NCBI GenBank assembly: GCA_937890655.1
Contig: CALADT010000178.1
Span: 1-8,940, forward strand
Length of the DNA stretch: 8,940 bases
Reading direction: 5' to 3'
Origin: an uncultured Mucispirillum sp.
GTDB taxonomy: Bacteria; Chrysiogenota; Deferribacteres; Deferribacterales; Mucispirillaceae
Shown here: piece after piece, positions 1 through 6,932 of the stretch
Position numbering within the stretch: position 1 is the stretch's first letter
Layout: each line of letters begins with the position of its first letter
Notes under the pieces: model-generated
What the model saw: the letters and a program-made list of their open reading frames with translations, nothing else
The model's database searches: none
What the model was told of the DNA's origin: nothing
Made by a program: the position numbers and the translations under genes

Positions 1-236
1 CATCACAAGATGATGATTATAATAATGATAAATCACTTATAAATATACCTGTATATCAGAAACCAAGCGATAGTTATTTATTAAAATATGGTATAGATGT
101 TAAAAGTAATGGAGATATATATTTAATGAATTTAACAGGTAAACGTCATACAGGTGCACAAATGAACTTGTTTTACGAGCTTGATTTAGGTAAAAAATAT
201 TTTAAAGAATACTTTGAAAAACATAATATACAATAA
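1..236 (+). CDS. 3' end of an unrecognised protein gene (5'-truncated by the window edge)
   Basis: An open frame runs from position 3 to a TAA at 234-236 with no internal stop, giving the last 77 residues of a protein whose start lies outside the window. The visible part is rich in Asp, Asn, Lys and Tyr, has no membrane segment, and ends in a charged stretch (KKYFKEYFEKHNIQ). I do not recognise a family. The stop lies 9 nt before the lipoprotein start, with no room for a promoter, so the two genes are probably co-transcribed and perhaps functionally linked at the cell envelope. Codon use matches the neighbours. That it is coding is fairly safe; its function is unknown. Confidence 0.7.
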   Translation, partial: SQDDDYNNDKSLINIPVYQKPSDSYLLKYGIDVKSNGDIYLMNLTGKRHTGAQMNLFYELDLGKKYFKEYFEKHNIQ

Positions 237-245
237 AGGTGAGTT

Positions 246-1274
246 ATGAAAAAAAGTTTATTAATTGTATTTTTTATGTCCTTATTATTAATAATAAGTG
301 GTTGTGATGATTTATTATTGGAACAGGGTAATTCAACAGAAAATAATACTCAAGATAATAATACGCATGATAATAGCACGCAAGATAATAGCACGCAGGA
401 TAATAGCACGCAAGAAGATAATATAATTAATGAATTTGGTTTAAAAATAAACTATGAAATACAAGGGCAGACTGTGAATTTCAGTGTGGAATATGACCAA
501 AAACATGGAGCAATTACAAGCTATTATTGGGAATTTGGTGATGGTGCTGCACCTAAAGAGGAAGAAAAGCCAACTCACACATATAAGGAATATAAAAAAT
601 ATATCCCAACCTTAGATGTTAAATTTGCAGATGGCACAAAAGGGTTTGCCATGACTGAGTTTCAAATTGAGCCACCTGCACTAACAGGTGAAAGACAGTT
701 ATTTTTTAAAGATTTTGGAACAGATAGTAATAAAATATATTTTGCCATAAGATTTCAAGGTATTTCAAAAGAATCAAGATTTATGCAACAAATACCTAAT
801 TCATCACAAGGAGCATATGCCCGCGATTTACAATTTGGTATAAATAATGATAGCAATACTTTTTTATTTTCTGATGAAATAAATATTCCTTTAACAGATG
901 AAAGTTCAAAACAACATAATTTAACTGTAAACTCTTTTTATGGGCAGGCATTTGGGTGGACTAATGCTGTGGGAAGTAAACTTGATATACCATTTTATAT
1001 TGGTTATAAAGCATTTTATGTAACAAAAAATAACCCAAGCGTATCTTTTGGAGAATTTTCTATTGTTGATGGCACAAAAAAAGGACCGTTAGGTGGGTAT
1101 TTATCTTTTTATCGTTGTAATAATGGGGATTTAAAAATAAATATACCAGTGGATAAATATAACCCAAATATACATAAAAATATTGCTTTAATCACCATAA
1201 CATTAGACGATAATATTTGCAGACAAAATGGTTATGGTTATGAAGTAAAATTTGATAAATTTTTGGAAAAGTAA
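246..1274 (+). CDS. PKD-domain lipoprotein with Asn/Ser/Thr repeat linker
   Basis: Predicted 342-residue envelope lipoprotein. Residues 1-20 form a lipoprotein signal peptide: Lys2-Lys3, a hydrophobic core, then lipobox ISGC with the lipidated Cys20. Asp21-Asp22 follow; in E. coli Asp at +2 favours inner-membrane retention, but this rule may not apply here. Residues 28-60 are a flexible low-complexity linker with four tandem (Q/H)DN(N/S)T units. Residues about 66-142 resemble a PKD domain, an immunoglobulin-like fold common in surface proteins, with the hallmark WEFGDG (95-100) and PTHTY (109-113). Residues 143-342 are a beta-rich-looking region with two Cys that I do not recognise. An AAGG Shine-Dalgarno sequence at 236-239 supports the ATG at 246. 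The gene follows the partial upstream gene by 9 nt and is closed by a strong terminator. Role unknown; adhesion or glycan/protein binding is only a guess. Confidence 0.85.
   Translation: MKKSLLIVFFMSLLLIISGCDDLLLEQGNSTENNTQDNNTHDNSTQDNSTQDNSTQEDNIINEFGLKINYEIQGQTVNFSVEYDQKHGAITSYYWEFGDGAAPKEEEKPTHTYKEYKKYIPTLDVKFADGTKGFAMTEFQIEPPALTGERQLFFKDFGTDSNKIYFAIRFQGISKESRFMQQIPNSSQGAYARDLQFGINNDSNTFLFSDEINIPLTDESSKQHNLTVNSFYGQAFGWTNAVGSKLDIPFYIGYKAFYVTKNNPSVSFGEFSIVDGTKKGPLGGYLSFYRCNNGDLKINIPVDKYNPNIHKNIALITITLDDNICRQNGYGYEVKFDKFLEK
351..410 (+). repeat. Four tandem 15-bp repeats inside the lipoprotein gene
   Basis: Four consecutive 15-bp units start at 351, 366, 381 and 396, with consensus CARGATAATAGCACG. 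They are in frame and encode (Q/H)DN(N/S)T, residues 36-55. Degenerate partial units flank them on both sides. The unit length is a multiple of three, so gain or loss of copies changes linker length without breaking the frame. Confidence 0.9.
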
Positions 1275-1284
1275 AAATATAAAG

Positions 1285-1314
1285 AAAAAGGTGTAATTAG
1301 TTACACCTTTTTTT
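1285..1314 (+). terminator. Rho-independent terminator after the lipoprotein gene
   Basis: A perfect 12-bp inverted repeat (1285-1296 with 1301-1312; core AAAGGTGTAA / TTACACCTTT) encloses a 4-nt TTAG loop. The right arm ends in a seven-T run (1308-1314). It lies 11 nt past the lipoprotein stop codon, so it separates that gene from the downstream kinase operon. Confidence 0.92.
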
Positions 1315-1344
1315 ATAATAATTATAAATAGAACAAAAATATAA

Positions 1345-1369
1345 AATATGTAAAATTTATTTACATATT
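1345..1369. promoter_or_regulatory. Perfect 10-bp dyad overlapping the -35 element (candidate operator)
   Basis: AATATGTAAA at 1345-1354 and its exact reverse complement TTTACATATT at 1360-1369 are separated by a 5-nt ATTTA spacer. The right half-site begins exactly on the predicted -35 hexamer (TTTACA, 1360-1365). There is no T-run after it, so it does not look like a terminator. A symmetric site placed over -35 is typical of repressor or autoregulator binding. The cognate protein cannot be named from the sequence. Confidence 0.55.
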
Positions 1370-1388
1370 AAGTAATCTTCTATATAAT
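1360..1388 (+). promoter_or_regulatory. Sigma70-type promoter of the kinase/HPt operon
   Basis: TTTACA (1360-1365, 5/6 match to TTGACA) is followed by a 17-nt spacer and a perfect TATAAT (1383-1388). Transcription would start near 1395, leaving a leader of about 23 nt with an AAAGGA ribosome-binding site at 1408-1413. The promoter lies downstream of the preceding terminator, which supports an independent transcription unit. Confidence 0.75.
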
Positions 1389-1417
1389 AAAAGCAGTAAA
1401 GATATTTAAAGGATTGT

Positions 1418-2464
1418 ATGAATAATATAAAAATATTAATTGCTGTGATTATAGGTGTAGAAGCTTTAATCTCAATATTTATTTTGCGTGATTTAAAAAG
1501 ACAGGTTAAAACAGAAGTTTATAGCAAAATAGAAACTATATCTACTCAAAAAGAGATAGTATATAATAGTGTAGTAAACGACGCCCATTCAAAATTTCAA
1601 ATAATTTATACAAACCAAAATTTATTTACAGCTATTAAAGATATTAATAACAGCAAAGGTGAAAATAGGGAAAATGCTGTAAGGCGATTTCATCATGATT
1701 TTCTTGATATGTATGTTCACTTTATTCCTGGAGCTGTAAATTTAATAAGAATATACGATAAAAATGGCACATTAATAGGAAGATATGTTAATGGAGAGTT
1801 GGATAAATCATCATTAAATAGTAGTTTTCATATAATCCACCCTACAAAAGATTATAAATTATTTACTATCGATACAAAAGATATTGCATTAATTATTCCC
1901 CATAAAATACAAATGAATAACGAAGTTTATGGTTATATAGAGTTTGGTATGACTGCAGATTCTCTTATTAACCATTTAGAATCACTTTATTCTAGCTTTT
2001 ATGTATTTTTATTAAAAAATGACTATATAGAAAAAAGTGGAATAAATGAAACTTTAGGCACATTAATTCATGATTATAGAATATTAACTGGTAAACATTA
2101 TTTTATAGATGATATTATTTTGGAGATAATAGCAGATAGTGTAGATTTTGTTGCAAAAAGTGAGAAATCAGGAAAGTATTATATAAAAGATATATTTATT
2201 GATGATAAAAAATACTGGGGTGTTTTTATCCCTGTGTATGATATTCATAATAATAAAATAGGCTACATAACAGAGCTTATGCCTGATGATTATTTAAACC
2301 AATTACAAAATGTAGCTTTTTTCATATGGCTTTTAATATCTGTTACATTATGGCTTTTTGCGTTTATTGTAATTGTGATGGAACGTAATAGAAAATCTAT
2401 GGTGCAATTAAATAACTTGCTTGAGGGTTATAAAATGCAGTGGATAATTCATCACAAATTATAG
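1418..2464 (+). CDS. Membrane sensor half of a frameshifted hybrid histidine kinase (TM - extracytoplasmic sensor - TM)
   Basis: 348 residues. A transmembrane helix at about residues 4-23 and another at about 299-321 flank a periplasmic domain of about 275 residues. The membrane-distal part (residues about 25-190, with RRFHHDF, an IRIYDKNG strand pair and GYIEFGMT) resembles double-Cache sensor domains of the dCache_3 type; this assignment is from memory of the family pattern. After TM2 a short helix (MVQLNNLLEGYK) leads directly to where a PAS domain should begin. Instead the frame runs into a nine-residue tail (MQWIIHHKL) and a stop. The missing PAS and kinase domains are encoded from 2434 on in the -1 frame. 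The start at 1418 has an AAAGGA site 4 nt upstream and a strong promoter. Without the downstream half this protein has no signalling output, so it is best read as the N-terminal part of one broken gene. Confidence 0.85.
   Translation: MNNIKILIAVIIGVEALISIFILRDLKRQVKTEVYSKIETISTQKEIVYNSVVNDAHSKFQIIYTNQNLFTAIKDINNSKGENRENAVRRFHHDFLDMYVHFIPGAVNLIRIYDKNGTLIGRYVNGELDKSSLNSSFHIIHPTKDYKLFTIDTKDIALIIPHKIQMNNEVYGYIEFGMTADSLINHLESLYSSFYVFLLKNDYIEKSGINETLGTLIHDYRILTGKHYFIDDIILEIIADSVDFVAKSEKSGKYYIKDIFIDDKKYWGVFIPVYDIHNNKIGYITELMPDDYLNQLQNVAFFIWLLISVTLWLFAFIVIVMERNRKSMVQLNNLLEGYKMQWIIHHKL
2431..2464 (+). other. Frameshift junction between the sensor and kinase halves
   Basis: The upstream frame ends at the stop 2462-2464. 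The kinase frame is closed on its 5' side by TAA at 2431-2433, so any crossing must occur between 2434 and 2461. The sequence at 2428-2440 reads TTATAAAATGCAG. One extra A in the AAAA run (2432-2435) would join the halves as GYK-NAV-DNSSQIIEF, which fits the usual start of a PAS domain (Y-K-x-A-V-D-x-S). No canonical X-XXY-YYZ slippery heptamer is present. A point deletion or a sequencing/assembly error is therefore more likely than programmed frameshifting. Confidence 0.75.
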
Positions 2465-4734
2465 AATTTAATAAAGAGTTAAATATCACACAAGTAAATA
2501 ATAAATTTCTTGAGCTTATGGGTGGTTCTAAAGAAGAATATGTAGGCCAAGATATTAGTTGGTTTTCCACAAGTTGCACAGAACCGTATAAGTTTATGAA
2601 TTCATTTCAAAGTGACAATAACGGCACTACATTTAATGGTATATATGAGTTTAAAACATTATATGGTAAAAAGGCAGTATTATCCATATCTAGCACACCT
2701 ATATTTAATAACCAAAACCAAGTTATTACTGTTTTATGTGTTATGAGTGATTTAACCCCAGAATATGAGGCTATTAGCGAATTAAAAGCAGCAGAGGATA
2801 GATCTGAAGAATTTATTAAAATACTAACAGACTACATTAATGCAACAGGTAATACATTACTTGTTTATAAAAAAGATTTCACACTTGAATACTCAAACAC
2901 ACCCCATTCAGCAGATAGTGTAGATAATGTAGCTAACTGTTACAATTACCAAATAGGTAAATGTATAAAAACTTGTGAAGAATGTTATGTAAAACAAGTA
3001 TTTAATGAAAAAATTAAACTATCATATGAAATAATAGATGAAGAAAATAATATATATGAAATGGTTAGCTTTTTCCCAATACTAGATAAAAAGGGTGATT
3101 GCAGGCTTGTGGTATGCGAACACAGGAATATTTTTGATAAAGTAGAATCACAAAAAACATTACTTGAAGCCAATGAAAAAGAAAGGGCTATGGTTTCTCA
3201 ATTACAAGAAATGGTGCAGGCAAGAGATGTGGCAAAAGCTGAGGCAGAATATGCAAGTAAAGCAAAAAGTATGTTTCTTGCAAATATGAGCCATGAAATA
3301 AGAACACCAATTAATGGTATAATAGGGTTTTTAGAGCTATTAAAAGAATGTAATATGGATAATACAGCAAGGGATTATTTTAAAATTATACATGCAAGCT
3401 CTGAAAGTTTATTAAGTATTATTAATGATATATTAGATTTTTCTAAAATAGAAAGTGGTAAAATGGATATTGAAGAAATACCATTTAATATAGTAGAAAG
3501 TATTGATACAGTAGTGGATATGTATATGGCAAAAGCAGAAGAAAAAAATATAGATTTAACTGTATACACAGACCCTGCACTTCCAAAAATATTAAAAGGG
3601 GACTCCACAAAAATACGTCAGATATTATCAAACCTTGTATCAAACGCAGTAAAATTTACTCTTGAAGGTGGTACAATAGAAATAAATGTGAACCTTTTAT
3701 ATAAAGAAGAAAATAATGCTCGTATTCAGTTTAATGTATCAGATACAGGTATTGGAATAAACAGTGTAACTAAAAAAGAAATATTTTCCCCATTTTCTCA
3801 AGCTGATACATCAATAACAAGGCGTTTTGGTGGCACAGGGCTTGGGCTTTCTATTTCAAGAAGTATGGTAGAAATGATGGGCTCACATTTAGAATTAATG
3901 TCGCAGGAAAATAAAGGCTCCACATTTGCATTTGAACTAACGTTAGAAATAGTAAATAGTGATGATTATTTAAATGAAATAAATGTAGAAGAAGATAGGT
4001 TGCTTGGTGTATTTAATGGTAATAAAGCATGTAGTAGAGTAGTGTTAAAATACTTCAAAGCATATGGTTTAAATGTATATGATGCCCATGGAGAAATAGA
4101 AAATATTAAAGAAAATACAAATGTGTTATTAACTGATTATAGTAAAAACCTTGAAGTTATTAAAAAGATTAGTAACCATGTATCAAAAAATAAAAACATA
4201 ACACTTATTACTGCAACAAATAGTGCAAATAAAGCACACATAGAAAAATATGTAGACCATGTGGTATTAAAACCTGTAACATTATCAAGGATTATTGAAT
4301 TACATAAAATAGTGCATAATAAATATACTAAAGAAGATATAAATATGGCCGATAGTAATAGTAAGATAGAGCTAAGGGGTAAGATTCTTGTAGTGGAGGA
4401 TAACCCTGTAAACCAAAAATTAATTGTAATTTTTCTGGAAAAAGCTGGCTTTAATGTTACTGTTGCTTCAAATGGGCAGGAAGCTGTAAATATTATGTCA
4501 GAAGATAGTAACTACGATTTAATATTTATGGATATACATATGCCTGTAATGGATGGTGTAACAGCAGCAAGGAGTATAAGAGATTTAGGCATACAAGTTC
4601 CTATTATAGCCCTTACTGCTAATGTTATTAAAGAAGATGTGGACAAATTTATATCAAACGGTATGAACGACCATATATCAAAACCTATTAACTTTAATAA
4701 ACTTAACCAGATTCTTATTAAGTATTGTAACTAA
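2440..4734 (+). CDS. Hybrid histidine kinase, catalytic half (PAS-PAS-HisKA-HATPase_c-degenerate REC-REC)
   Basis: 764 residues if read from GTG 2440, but that start has only a distant GAGGG (2423-2427) and is probably not genuine; the frame should continue from the sensor half. Domains: PAS1 about 1-110; PAS2 about 125-235, with a Cys cluster (C167, C175, C179, C182); coiled helix 236-275; HisKA with SHEIRTP and phosphoacceptor His285; HATPase_c with N402 (N-box), DTGIGI 435-440 (G1), FSPFSQAD 448-455 and GGTGLGL 464-470 (G2). A degenerate receiver-like region (about 520-622) lacks the acidic pair. A canonical receiver (about 647-764) has E653/D654, phosphoacceptor D698, T726 and K748. The kinase would autophosphorylate His285, pass the phosphate to D698 and then to an HPt protein. 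The HPt gene follows 24 nt downstream. All catalytic residues look intact, so decay of the gene appears recent or only apparent. Confidence 0.9.
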   Translation: MDNSSQIIEFNKELNITQVNNKFLELMGGSKEEYVGQDISWFSTSCTEPYKFMNSFQSDNNGTTFNGIYEFKTLYGKKAVLSISSTPIFNNQNQVITVLCVMSDLTPEYEAISELKAAEDRSEEFIKILTDYINATGNTLLVYKKDFTLEYSNTPHSADSVDNVANCYNYQIGKCIKTCEECYVKQVFNEKIKLSYEIIDEENNIYEMVSFFPILDKKGDCRLVVCEHRNIFDKVESQKTLLEANEKERAMVSQLQEMVQARDVAKAEAEYASKAKSMFLANMSHEIRTPINGIIGFLELLKECNMDNTARDYFKIIHASSESLLSIINDILDFSKIESGKMDIEEIPFNIVESIDTVVDMYMAKAEEKNIDLTVYTDPALPKILKGDSTKIRQILSNLVSNAVKFTLEGGTIEINVNLLYKEENNARIQFNVSDTGIGINSVTKKEIFSPFSQADTSITRRFGGTGLGLSISRSMVEMMGSHLELMSQENKGSTFAFELTLEIVNSDDYLNEINVEEDRLLGVFNGNKACSRVVLKYFKAYGLNVYDAHGEIENIKENTNVLLTDYSKNLEVIKKISNHVSKNKNITLITATNSANKAHIEKYVDHVVLKPVTLSRIIELHKIVHNKYTKEDINMADSNSKIELRGKILVVEDNPVNQKLIVIFLEKAGFNVTVASNGQEAVNIMSEDSNYDLIFMDIHMPVMDGVTAARSIRDLGIQVPIIALTANVIKEDVDKFISNGMNDHISKPINFNKLNQILIKYCN

Positions 4735-4736
4735 AA

Positions 4737-4758
4737 GCCTGCACGCAGGAGGCATTAA
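4737..4758 (+). promoter_or_regulatory. Strong Shine-Dalgarno of the HPt gene within a small potential hairpin
   Basis: A full AGGAGG (4747-4752) lies 6 nt before the ATG at 4759 and fixes that start. It overlaps two alternative short pairings: CCTG 4738-4741 with CAGG 4746-4749, and GCCT 4737-4740 with AGGC 4750-4753. Either could partly hide the site when ribosomes are not clearing the upstream stop at 4732-4734. The pairing is short, and regulation is inference. Confidence 0.5.
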
Positions 4759-5091
4759 ATGGTTGATAATATGGAAACACTAGCAAAATCTACTGGTATT
4801 GCTGACACAAACCTTCTTCAAGGCTTTGTAAACGATTTTTTTAAAATATGTTCAATAGATGTAGAACGTATTTTGCCATGTATCCAAAAAGGGGATAACG
4901 AAGCAGTAATACGCCACAGCCATAATATTTATGGTGCAGCACACAGGCTATCACTTACAGAAATTCGTCAGGCAGCAGGTTCCTTATATAAAGCTGCAAA
5001 TAATATGGAAACAGAAAAATATGTCGCTCTTTATGAAGAATTAAAAAATGTTTTCCAAACAGGTATAGAAGAATATAAAGAAACAGCATAA
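4759..5091 (+). CDS. Stand-alone HPt (histidine phosphotransfer) domain protein
   Basis: A 110-residue, all-helical-looking cytoplasmic protein with no membrane segment. The core (residues about 50-80) reads RHSHNIYGAA...LTEIRQAAGSLYKAA. This matches the HPt pattern H-x-x-K-G-(S/A)-A followed by a helix ending in an LE-like motif. Spacing to Gly59 makes His55 the likely phosphorylated residue, with His53 as an alternative. The usual Lys three residues after the His is Tyr58, and the later Leu-Gly is Leu-Ser, so it is a slightly atypical member. Length is normal for a single HPt domain. It lies 24 nt after the hybrid kinase behind a strong AGGAGG, so it is almost certainly the phosphorelay partner that takes phosphate from D698 and passes it to a response regulator not in this window. 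A terminator follows. Confidence 0.85.
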   Translation: MVDNMETLAKSTGIADTNLLQGFVNDFFKICSIDVERILPCIQKGDNEAVIRHSHNIYGAAHRLSLTEIRQAAGSLYKAANNMETEKYVALYEELKNVFQTGIEEYKETA

Positions 5092-5112
5092 TAAAAAGTA
5101 TTTGATAGTAAT

Positions 5113-5157
5113 AAGTATAGTATTAATAAATAAGTAATACTATACTTTCATTTTTTA
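5113..5157 (+). terminator. Rho-independent terminator of the kinase/HPt operon
   Basis: A perfect 12-bp stem (AAGTATAGTATT at 5113-5124 with its complement at 5136-5147), an 11-nt loop, then TTCATTTTTT. It sits 22 nt past the HPt stop codon, at the junction with the convergent putP region. The stem is AT-rich, so strength is moderate. Confidence 0.8.
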
Positions 5158-5165
5158 TATCGTGC

Positions 5166-5371
5166 TATTATTAGTGTATTAATTATATAATACAATCTTT
5201 ACTTTTTGTGAGTATGTTTATCTTTTAAATAGTATTTTATTACTTAAATTCATCATTAATTTCTTTATTAGTATTTGGCTTTATTCTATTTATAATAACC
5301 ATAATAAGGTTAGCAAAAAGAGAATAACTTAATAACAATATTTTATAAGTAAAACATATTATGAAAGTATA
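5166..5371 (-). pseudogene. Decayed second copy of the putP 3' end
   Basis: This otherwise gene-free stretch repeats the last part of the intact putP gene at an offset of about 250 bp (5166-5314 matches 5416-5567; weaker similarity, including ATGAAAGTATA, continues to about 5371 against 5631). By hand count the first 150 positions differ by roughly 17 substitutions, a one-base insertion near 5201-5210, a one-base deletion near 5231-5245 and a lost codon near 5301-5307. On the minus strand it still reads FANL-IMVIIN-RIKPNTNKEINDEF before hitting tandem TAA stops (5242-5237). The ancestral stop (5185-5183) and about 17 nt beyond it are also kept. This fits a tandem duplication of putP, or of its end, followed by deletion and mutation. 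It has no start and is surely non-coding. Confidence 0.85.
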
Positions 5372-5432
5372 AAAATATGGCTATATTATACCTAAACTTT
5401 TTATATTATAAATTATATTATTAGTGTTTTAA

Positions 5433-6932
5433 TTATATAATGCAATCTTTATTTTCTGGAGTATATTTATCTTTTAAATAACCTTCTACTTTTGTAAATT
5501 CGTCATTAATTTCATTATTAGTATTTGGTTTTATTTTATTTATAATAACCATAATAATAAGGTTAGCAAAAAATCCAGGAACAATTTCATCAATATATTT
5601 ATTCATACCGGAAAAATACCATGAAAGCATAACAAGTGTTCCTACAACCATACCTATAAGTGCAGAATACCATGTAGTTTTTTTAGAATATAAAGCCATT
5701 AAAATAACAGGCCCAAAAGCTGCACCAAAACCACCCCATGCAAATTTAACTAAATTAAATATATTGCTAGATTTATCAAAGGATAATACAAGTGCAACTA
5801 AAGAAATAAGTAAAACAAATAATCTGCTAACAAATAGAAGTTCTTTACTACTTGCTTTTGGTCTTATTATATTCGCGTATATATCTTCTGTTAATGTGGA
5901 AGAACATACAAGTAGTTGAGAAGAAATAGTAGACATAATAGCAGCAAGAATAGCAGCTAAAAGCACACCTATAAAATAAGGGGATACAAAATCTCGTATC
6001 ATAAATATTAAAACTTTTTCTTCATCACCATGAGGTAATTCTTTATATAAAGGAATACCTAATAAACCAATAATAACAGCACCAGTTAATGATATTACAA
6101 CCCATACCATTGCAATAGTTATGGAACGTGGTAACAATTTAATGGATTTTACACTCATAAACCTAACGAGTATATGTGGTTGCCCAAAATAACCTAGCCC
6201 CCATGCAATACTTGATATAATGGATAATATTGAAATAAACAACGTGCCTTCAGGTAACAGATTAAAAACATCAGCTTTTGAATGGAAAGCCTGTATCATA
6301 GCTTCGTGGTCAATATTTTTATAAGCAATAAATGGTAACACCACTATGGCAAAAACCATAAGCATAGCTTGGAAAAGGTCAGTCCAGCAGACTGCTAAAA
6401 AGCCACCTAAAAGTGTATAAAATATCATAACTGCCATACCTATAATAACTGCTGTGGTATAGTCTATATTAAACATAGATTCAAATAGTTTACCAGCACC
6501 TGCAAGCCCAGAAGCAGCATAAACTGTAAAAAATAGAAGTGTAATTAATGAAGATATTATACGCAGAGTATTTGTAGGGTCTTTAAAACGTTGACCAAAA
6601 AAGGAAGAAAGAGTCATAGAACCTGTTTCCCCTGTATATAAACGAAGTCTTGCAGCCACTAAAAGCCAGTTTAACAATGTACCTGTAATTAAACCACCTG
6701 CAATCCAAACTTTACCCATACCAGCTAAATAAATAGCTCCAGGTAACCCCATTAATAACCAGCCACTCATATCACTTGCTTGAGCAGATAAAGCTGTTAC
6801 CCAGCTACCCATACCTCTACCACCAAGTAAATAATCTTCCAATCTTTTAGATTTAAAATAGAAATGGATACCCATAAATATTAATATTAAAAAATATAAT
6901 ATAAATGCAGCATAGGTGAGCCAGTTATTCAT
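5433..6932 (-). CDS. putP: Sodium/proline symporter PutP
   Basis: Inner-membrane Na+-coupled proline importer of the solute:sodium symporter family (LeuT fold). I place the start at ATG 6932 (499 residues), because GGAG (minus strand, 6942-6939) sits 6 nt before it. A TTG four codons upstream (6944) overlaps this ribosome site and is unlikely to be used. Length matches E. coli PutP (502). Conserved stretches include GGR near residue 38, then SAQASDMSGWLLMGLPGA, containing the Na+/substrate residues Asp54, Ser56 and Trp58 (Asp55, Ser57 and Trp59 in E. coli). Also seen are LFFTVYAASG, GGFLAVCWTD, AAIMSTISSQLLVCSS with the Ser-Thr Na2-site pair, and WGGFGAAFGP. Multiple hydrophobic helices fit the 13-segment topology. 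It converges with the HPt operon, has its own promoter, and lies beside a decayed copy of its own 3' end. Proline could serve as nutrient or osmoprotectant; no proline dehydrogenase is present. Confidence 0.95.
   Translation of the reverse strand: MNNWLTYAAFILYFLILIFMGIHFYFKSKRLEDYLLGGRGMGSWVTALSAQASDMSGWLLMGLPGAIYLAGMGKVWIAGGLITGTLLNWLLVAARLRLYTGETGSMTLSSFFGQRFKDPTNTLRIISSLITLLFFTVYAASGLAGAGKLFESMFNIDYTTAVIIGMAVMIFYTLLGGFLAVCWTDLFQAMLMVFAIVVLPFIAYKNIDHEAMIQAFHSKADVFNLLPEGTLFISILSIISSIAWGLGYFGQPHILVRFMSVKSIKLLPRSITIAMVWVVISLTGAVIIGLLGIPLYKELPHGDEEKVLIFMIRDFVSPYFIGVLLAAILAAIMSTISSQLLVCSSTLTEDIYANIIRPKASSKELLFVSRLFVLLISLVALVLSFDKSSNIFNLVKFAWGGFGAAFGPVILMALYSKKTTWYSALIGMVVGTLVMLSWYFSGMNKYIDEIVPGFFANLIIMVIINKIKPNTNNEINDEFTKVEGYLKDKYTPENKDCII

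Noticed and set aside
351..410. CRISPR-like short repeats
   Set aside because: The units are contiguous 15-mers without spacers, lie in frame inside a lipoprotein gene and encode a low-complexity linker.
2428..2440. Programmed -1 ribosomal frameshift joining the kinase halves
   Set aside because: The site TTATAAAATG is not an X-XXY-YYZ heptamer. Slipping tRNA-Lys back would place it on TAA with a first-position mismatch, and no strong downstream hairpin was seen. A missing base is simpler.
2985..3608. Antisense open frames within the kinase gene (2985-3173 and 3375-3608, minus strand), and a similar one at 2397-2579
   Set aside because: They lie opposite strongly conserved PAS/HisKA/HATPase coding sequence, have no recognisable domain and are expected by chance in AT-rich DNA.
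5372..5432. Terminator for putP
   Set aside because: The stretch just past the putP stop is AT-rich with short self-complementary runs (AATTATAT) but no stem of useful stability with a T-run on the minus strand. The relic may continue weakly to about 5395.
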